Assembly (NCBI RefSeq): GCF_014490035.1
Contig: NZ_CP061008.1
Location: 6,696,001-6,760,000, forward strand
DNA from: Achromobacter xylosoxidans
Lineage (GTDB): Bacteria > Pseudomonadota > Gammaproteobacteria > Burkholderiales > Burkholderiaceae_B
Direction of reading: 5' to 3'
DNA length: 64,000 nucleotides
The position numbers were made by a program, and so were the translations under genes. Shown one piece after another: positions 59,654 to 64,000 of the stretch. The stretch's first letter is position 1. Every line of letters begins with the position of its first letter. Below the pieces are notes generated by a model. It did not search any database. It was not told the origin of the DNA and saw nothing but the letters and a program-made list of their open reading frames with translations.

Positions 59654-60532
59654 ATGAACAACGCATATGCAGGCGCCGTGCCCATCCGTCCCGAAGTGGA
59701 GTACGAGCTGCCGCCCTTGCCTGCACAGGCGGCCGAAGCGCCCCTGCCCTGGCATGAACGCCTGTGGCAGCACGCCAGCCTGCGCAAGCTGGCGATCCTG
59801 GCGCTGTTGGCCGGCATCTGGGAGCTGGCGGCGCGCTATACCGATAACGACCTGCTGCTGCCCAGCGCATCGCAAACGGCGGTCGCCTTTGTGCAGGGCA
59901 TCGCCGGCGGCGAGCTGCTGGCGCGCGCCGGGCAATCGCTGCGCGTGCTGGCGCAGGGATATGCGGCGGGTGTGTTGCTGGCCTTCGTGCTGACCACGCT
60001 GGCGGTATCGACGCGTTTCGGGCGCGATCTGCTGTCCACTTTGACCGCCATGTTCAATCCCCTGCCCGCGATCGCGCTGCTGCCACTGGCGTTGCTGTGG
60101 TTCGGCCTGGGCGAAGGCAGCCTGGTGTTCGTGCTGATCCACTCGGTGCTGTGGGCGCTGGCGCTGAACATGTACGCGGGTTTTCTGGGGGTATCGGATA
60201 CCTTGCGCATGGCGGGCCGCAACTATGGGTTGAGCGGCCTGCGCTACGTGTTGCAGATTCTGGTGCCTGCCGCCTTGCCCGCCATTCTGGCCGGACTGAG
60301 GATAGGCTGGGCCTTTGCGTGGCGCACATTGATCGCCGCGGAACTGGTATTTGGAGCTTCCAGTGGCAAGGGCGGGCTGGGCTGGTACATCTTCCAGAAC
60401 CGCAACGAGTTATACACAGATCGCGTGTTCGCGGGGCTGGCGGCGGTGGTGATCATCGGACTGCTTGTGGAAAACCTGGTGTTCGATACCGTGGAGCGTT
60501 TCACGGTCAGGCGCTGGGGCATGCAGCGCTGA
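59654..60532 (+). CDS. ABC transporter permease, nitrate/sulfonate type
   Basis: Inner-membrane permease of 292 residues with six helices after a long N-terminal cytoplasmic tail of about 50 residues. The EAA loop is GRNYGLSGLRYVLQILVPA near residues 195-213. It is the last gene of the dioxygenase-transporter unit and faces the catalase gene, the two being separated by a terminator. Confidence 0.92.
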   Translation: MNNAYAGAVPIRPEVEYELPPLPAQAAEAPLPWHERLWQHASLRKLAILALLAGIWELAARYTDNDLLLPSASQTAVAFVQGIAGGELLARAGQSLRVLAQGYAAGVLLAFVLTTLAVSTRFGRDLLSTLTAMFNPLPAIALLPLALLWFGLGEGSLVFVLIHSVLWALALNMYAGFLGVSDTLRMAGRNYGLSGLRYVLQILVPAALPAILAGLRIGWAFAWRTLIAAELVFGASSGKGGLGWYIFQNRNELYTDRVFAGLAAVVIIGLLVENLVFDTVERFTVRRWGMQR

Positions 60533-60561
60533 TAGCCTCGGCGCAGAGCCGCGCAGCAGTC

Positions 60562-60590
60562 AAAAAAAGGCGGCCCCGAGGGGCCGCCTT
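60562..60590 (-). terminator. Terminator of the catalase gene
   Basis: An 11-bp stem (60567-60577 with 60580-60590) with a minimal loop is followed on the minus strand by seven T residues. It lies about 20 bases after the catalase stop and between two convergent transcripts. Confidence 0.9.
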
Positions 60591-60610
60591 GCACTTGTGT
60601 ACGTCGCGGA

Positions 60611-62059
60611 TTACAGCTTCAGTCCCAGCGCCTTGGCCACGCCGGCGGCGTAGGCGGGATCGGCCTTGCGGAAGTGTTCCAGCTGGCGGCGCTGGATTTC
60701 TTCCGGCACGCCAGCCATGTGGCGGCCGATGTTGCCGAACAGCAGCTCCTGCTGTGCGGGCGTCATCAGGCGGAACAAGGCGCCCGGCTGGGAGTAGTAG
60801 TCATCGTCCACGCGGTGGTTCCAGCGCGCTGCGGCCTGGCCGTCCAGCGCCAGCGGCGGCTCGCCTGCCGATGGGGTTTCCTTCCACTCGCCCGCGCTGT
60901 TGGGCTCGTAGTTCAGCGTTGCGCCGACGTTGCCGTCGACACGGCCGGCGCCGTCGCGGTGGAAGCTGTGGAACGGGCAGCGCGGCGCGTTCACCGGGAT
61001 CTGGTGGTGGTTGATGCCGAGGCGGTAGCGGTGCGTGTCGCCGTAGGAGAACAGGCGGCCTTGCAGCATCTTGTCCGGCGAAAAACCGATGCCGGGGACC
61101 ACGTTGGCCGGCGTGAAGGCGGCCTGCTCCACCTCGGCGAAGTAGTTCTCGGGGTTCTTGTTCAGCTCCAGCACGCCGACTTCGATCAACGGATAGTCGC
61201 CGTGCGGCCAGACCTTGGTGAGGTCGAAGGGGTTGATGTGGTACGTCGCGGCTTCGGCCTCGGGCATGATCTGCACCTTCAGCGTCCACTTCGGGAAGTT
61301 GCCCTTTTCGATGTTCTCGAACAGGTCGCGCTGCGAGCTTTCGCGGTCATGGGCGACCACTTGCGCCGCTTCCTCGTCGCTCAGACAGGCGATGCCTTGC
61401 TGCGACTTGAAATGGAACTTCACGTAGAAGCGCTCGCCGTCTTTGTTGATGAAACTGAACGTGTGCGAACCGAAGCCGTGCTGCTGGCGCAGGTTGGCCG
61501 GAATGCCGCGGTCGCTCATCAGGGTGGTGACCTGGTGCAGCGATTCGGGATTGAGCGACCAGAAGTCCCAGGCGGCGGTGGCGCTGCGCAGATTGGTCTT
61601 GGGGTCGCGCTTCTGCGTGTGGATGAAGTCCGGGAATTTCAGCGGATCACGGATGAAGAAGACCGGCGTGTTGTTGCCGACCAGATCCCAGTTGCCTTCC
61701 TCGGTGTAGAACTTGATGGCGAAGCCGCGCACGTCGCGCTCGGCGTCGGCCGCGCCGCGCTCGCCGGCCACGGTCGAGAAACGCAGGAACAGCGGGGTCT
61801 GCTTGCCGACTTGGGAAAAGATGTTGGCGCGGGTGTAGCGCGAGATGTCGTGGGTGACGGTAAAGGTGCCGTAGGCGCCCGAACCCTTGGCGTGCACCAC
61901 GCGTTCGGGGATGCGTTCGCGGTCGAAGTGGGCGAGCTTTTCAATCAGCCAGAAGTCTTCCAACAGCGCCGGGCCGCGCGGGCCGGCCGTCAGCGTGTTG
62001 TTGTTGTCGGCCACCGGCGCGCCAGCGGCGGTGGTCAGATGCGTCTTCTTGTCGGTCAT
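60611..62059 (-). CDS. Monofunctional haem catalase (small-subunit, clade 3 type)
   Basis: Decomposes hydrogen peroxide to water and oxygen. It has 482 residues from the ATG beginning [20 protein letters not shown], with AGGGAG upstream. The distal histidine is His56 ([12 protein letters not shown]), the distal asparagine is in VGNNTPVFF, and the haem tyrosine is in [14 protein letters not shown]. The length fits a small-subunit catalase of the KatA type. It is single, convergent with the sulfonate-type operon. Confidence 0.97.
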   Translation of the reverse strand: MTDKKTHLTTAAGAPVADNNNTLTAGPRGPALLEDFWLIEKLAHFDRERIPERVVHAKGSGAYGTFTVTHDISRYTRANIFSQVGKQTPLFLRFSTVAGERGAADAERDVRGFAIKFYTEEGNWDLVGNNTPVFFIRDPLKFPDFIHTQKRDPKTNLRSATAAWDFWSLNPESLHQVTTLMSDRGIPANLRQQHGFGSHTFSFINKDGERFYVKFHFKSQQGIACLSDEEAAQVVAHDRESSQRDLFENIEKGNFPKWTLKVQIMPEAEAATYHINPFDLTKVWPHGDYPLIEVGVLELNKNPENYFAEVEQAAFTPANVVPGIGFSPDKMLQGRLFSYGDTHRYRLGINHHQIPVNAPRCPFHSFHRDGAGRVDGNVGATLNYEPNSAGEWKETPSAGEPPLALDGQAAARWNHRVDDDYYSQPGALFRLMTPAQQELLFGNIGRHMAGVPEEIQRRQLEHFRKADPAYAAGVAKALGLKL

Positions 62060-62206
62060 AGCACACTCCCTATGAAATGCCTGGAATGCGGGGCCGCAGA
62101 AGGGCCCGCGCCGTGTCTGGGATAGCCCGGCATTGCCGGCCTGGGGCCATCTCCGACACATCATAGGGGTCTTGCCTTACTGTGTGAAGTTGATTGATCT
62201 ATAAAA

Positions 62207-62229
62207 CTTGATAAAGAATAACTATCAAG
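62207..62229. promoter_or_regulatory. Symmetric AT-rich element upstream of the catalase gene
   Basis: CTTGATA and TATCAAG form a perfect 7-bp inverted repeat with a 9-base spacer, about 150 bases before the catalase ATG. Read on the minus strand it contains ATAG boxes loosely like an OxyR site, but the spacing to the second ATAG is one base too long. It may be an operator or promoter element. Confidence 0.35.
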
Positions 62230-62267
62230 AAAACCAGGGATCGGCATCGGAAGGCGGCCGCGGGGCG

Positions 62268-62297
62268 AAAAAAAACCGGTCCGCAAGGGACCGGTTT
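62268..62297 (-). terminator. Terminator of yidC
   Basis: A 10-bp stem (62273-62282 with 62288-62297) is followed on the minus strand by a run of T residues (eight counting those of the stem). It lies 18 bases after the yidC stop. Confidence 0.92.
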
Positions 62298-62315
62298 CTG
62301 GTGCGGGAGCAGATA

Positions 62316-63992
62316 TCAGCGGTTGGCTGCGGCTTCCGTCTTGCGCTGCATGGCGCGGGTGATGGACCACTGCTGGGCGATCGACAGGGTGTTGTTGACG
62401 CACCAGTAGAGCACCAGGCCGGCCGGGAAGAAGAACATCATCCCGCCGAACACCAGCGGCATGATCATCATGACCTTGGCCTGGACGGGGTCCGGGGGCG
62501 TCGGGTTCAGTTTGATCTGCAGGAACATGGTGGCCATCATGATGGCGGGCAGAATGAAGTACGGATCGCGGATCGACAGGTCGTGCACCCACAGGATCCA
62601 CGGCGCGCCGCGCATTTCCACGCTGGCCAACAGCACCCAGTACAGCGAGATGAACACCGGGATCTGCACCACCATGGGCAGGCAGCCGCCCAGCGGGTTG
62701 ATCTTCTCGGTGCGGTACATCTCCATCATGGCCGCGTTGAGCTTCTGCTTGTCGTCGCCGTACTTTTCCTTCAGGGCCTGCAGGCGCGGAGCCACCTGCT
62801 TCATGCGGGCCATGGAGCGGTAGCTGGCGGCGGCCAGGGGGTAGAACACGGCCTTGATCAGCACGGTCAGCGCAACGATCGTCCAGCCCCAGTTGCCCAG
62901 GATGGAATGCAGCCAGGTCATCAGCTTGAACAGCGGCTTGGCGATGATGGTCAGCCAGCCATAGTCGACCACCAGTTCCAGGCCGGGGGCCAGGGCGGCC
63001 ATGGCCTTCTGGTCCTGGGGACCTACCCACAGGTGCGAATCCACGCGCGTGGCGGCGCCAGGGGCGATCTCGCCCACGGCCTCGATGCTGCGCGCGGCGT
63101 ACAGGTTCTTCTGCACTTCCAGCAGTTCGTTGGTGCGCGGCTTGCCCTGCGGGGGCACCCAGGCGGTGGCGAAGTAGTGCTGAACCACGGCGATCCAGCC
63201 GTTGTCCGATTGCTTGATGTAGCTGGCCTTCTTCTTTTCGATGTCGCTGAAGGTGATCTTCTGGAACTTGTCCTGTTCCGAGTAGACGGCGAAACCGGTG
63301 AAGGTGTGATAGAAGCTGGACGTGTCGGCGGGGTCGTTGCCGTCGCGTTCGAGCTGCAGGTACAGGGCGGGCGACACGGGGCCGGCGCTGACGTTGGCCA
63401 GGTCGTGGCGCACGTCGATGTCATAGCGGCCGCGGTGCAGGGTAAACGTCTTGGTGACCTTCACGCCGCCCGATTCGCCTTCGAAGGCGACCACCAGGTT
63501 GTCGCCGGTCAGCTGGCGCTCCGAGGACACGACGCGGAAAGGCGTCTGGTGCGTGGGGAAGCTCTGGCCGTTGGGGGCGCCGACCACGCCGGTCTGCACC
63601 ACGTAGTTCAGGCCGGCGGCGCGGTCCAGCAGCACCGTGGGCTTGTCGGGCTGGCCGGTGGCCGGGTACTTCAGCAGTTCGGCGCGCACCAGTTGGGCGC
63701 CCATGGTGTCGAACGTCAGGCGCAGCACGTCGGTCGTGATGACGACCTCTTCCGAGCGCGCGGCAGCAGGTGCGGCGGCGCCAGGCACGGCGGACGCGGC
63801 GGCAGCCGCCGGGGCGGGCGTGCTGGGCACCGAAGGCGTTGCGTTGTTCGCGGCGGCCTGCGGCTCGCTCGTGGTGGCGGCAGGCGTGGGGCCGAACAGC
63901 GACGGCTTGCCGTTATGGATCTGCCAGTTGTTCCATAGGAGCAACAGCGAGAAGGAAAAAATCATCCAGAGGACGGTTCGTCGGATATCCAT
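62316..63992 (-). CDS. yidC: Membrane protein insertase YidC
   Basis: Inserts and folds inner-membrane proteins with or without SecYEG. It has 558 residues: an N-terminal helix (MDIRRTVLWMIFSFSLLLLW), an Ala/Pro-rich linker near residues 35-75, a large periplasmic domain to about residue 340, and the conserved five-helix core (for example GCLPMVVQIPVFISLYWVL). The start lies eight bases from the window edge. In most relatives rnpA and rpmH lie upstream; that is outside the window. Confidence 0.98.
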   Translation of the reverse strand: MDIRRTVLWMIFSFSLLLLWNNWQIHNGKPSLFGPTPAATTSEPQAAANNATPSVPSTPAPAAAAASAVPGAAAPAAARSEEVVITTDVLRLTFDTMGAQLVRAELLKYPATGQPDKPTVLLDRAAGLNYVVQTGVVGAPNGQSFPTHQTPFRVVSSERQLTGDNLVVAFEGESGGVKVTKTFTLHRGRYDIDVRHDLANVSAGPVSPALYLQLERDGNDPADTSSFYHTFTGFAVYSEQDKFQKITFSDIEKKKASYIKQSDNGWIAVVQHYFATAWVPPQGKPRTNELLEVQKNLYAARSIEAVGEIAPGAATRVDSHLWVGPQDQKAMAALAPGLELVVDYGWLTIIAKPLFKLMTWLHSILGNWGWTIVALTVLIKAVFYPLAAASYRSMARMKQVAPRLQALKEKYGDDKQKLNAAMMEMYRTEKINPLGGCLPMVVQIPVFISLYWVLLASVEMRGAPWILWVHDLSIRDPYFILPAIMMATMFLQIKLNPTPPDPVQAKVMMIMPLVFGGMMFFFPAGLVLYWCVNNTLSIAQQWSITRAMQRKTEAAANR

Positions 63993-64000
63993 GGTGCCTA

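Noticed and set aside
62201..62230. OxyR-binding site upstream of catalase
   Set aside because: The ATAG boxes are one base out of register and the other half-sites match poorly; only the inverted repeat is reported.

Overview
This is a chromosomal segment of a high-GC betaproteobacterium, most likely an Alcaligenaceae member close to Achromobacter or Bordetella. The reasons are the gene order mnmG-rsmG-parA-parB followed by the tRNA-tuf-secE-nusG-rplKAJL-rpoBC block, the protein sequences, and the two periplasmic receptors of the Bug/TctC type that abound in this family. The genus assignment is from memory of family synteny and was not tested by a search.

Layout. (1) 1-12,070, all minus strand: the core transcription/translation block (rpoC partial, rpoB, rplL, rplJ, rplA, rplK, nusG, secE, tRNA-Trp, tuf, tRNA-Thr, tRNA-Gly, tRNA-Tyr) with a near-consensus promoter at the head of the tRNA/tuf unit. 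(2) 12,139-21,748: a divergent catabolic cluster. The left arm is a phosphatase, a glutamine-synthetase-like ligase, an aldehyde dehydrogenase and an iron-type alcohol dehydrogenase. The right arm is a 2-aminoethylphosphonate-type ABC importer and a DeoR-type regulator. I read it as a possible gamma-glutamyl route for a phosphorylated amino alcohol. (3) 21,769-27,354: a thiol/sulfur cluster with a LysR regulator, a cysteine-dioxygenase-like protein, a PLP C-S lyase that reads straight into a four-rhodanese protein, and a Bug receptor. (4) 27,308-33,511: asparaginase, parB, a GNAT acetyltransferase lodged between parB and parA, parA, rsmG and mnmG. (5) 33,512-35,900: a gene-poor stretch with nine strong parS sites followed by a cluster of DnaA boxes, the likely chromosomal origin with its centromere. 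(6) 36,040-49,614: cold-shock protein, AbrB-like transporter, methionine-type aminotransferase, a complete TctABC transporter with its TctDE two-component system, a ClC chloride channel, several small genes and mnmE. (7) 49,730-60,532: a dipeptide-type ABC operon with an M20 amidohydrolase, then a TauD-like dioxygenase with a sulfonate/nitrate-type ABC transporter. These lie between mnmE and yidC, which are commonly close neighbours. (8) 60,611-63,992: catalase and yidC.

How it fits together. Housekeeping genes around the origin (replication partition, tRNA U34 modification by MnmE/MnmG, ribosome and RNA polymerase, membrane insertion) form a conserved frame. Blocks for uptake and oxidation of amines, thiols, carboxylates, peptides and probably sulfonates have been set into that frame. 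The least expected elements are the dense parS array, the C-S-lyase/rhodanese fusion, the putative gamma-glutamyl cluster, and a set of DnaA-box-like repeats away from the origin.
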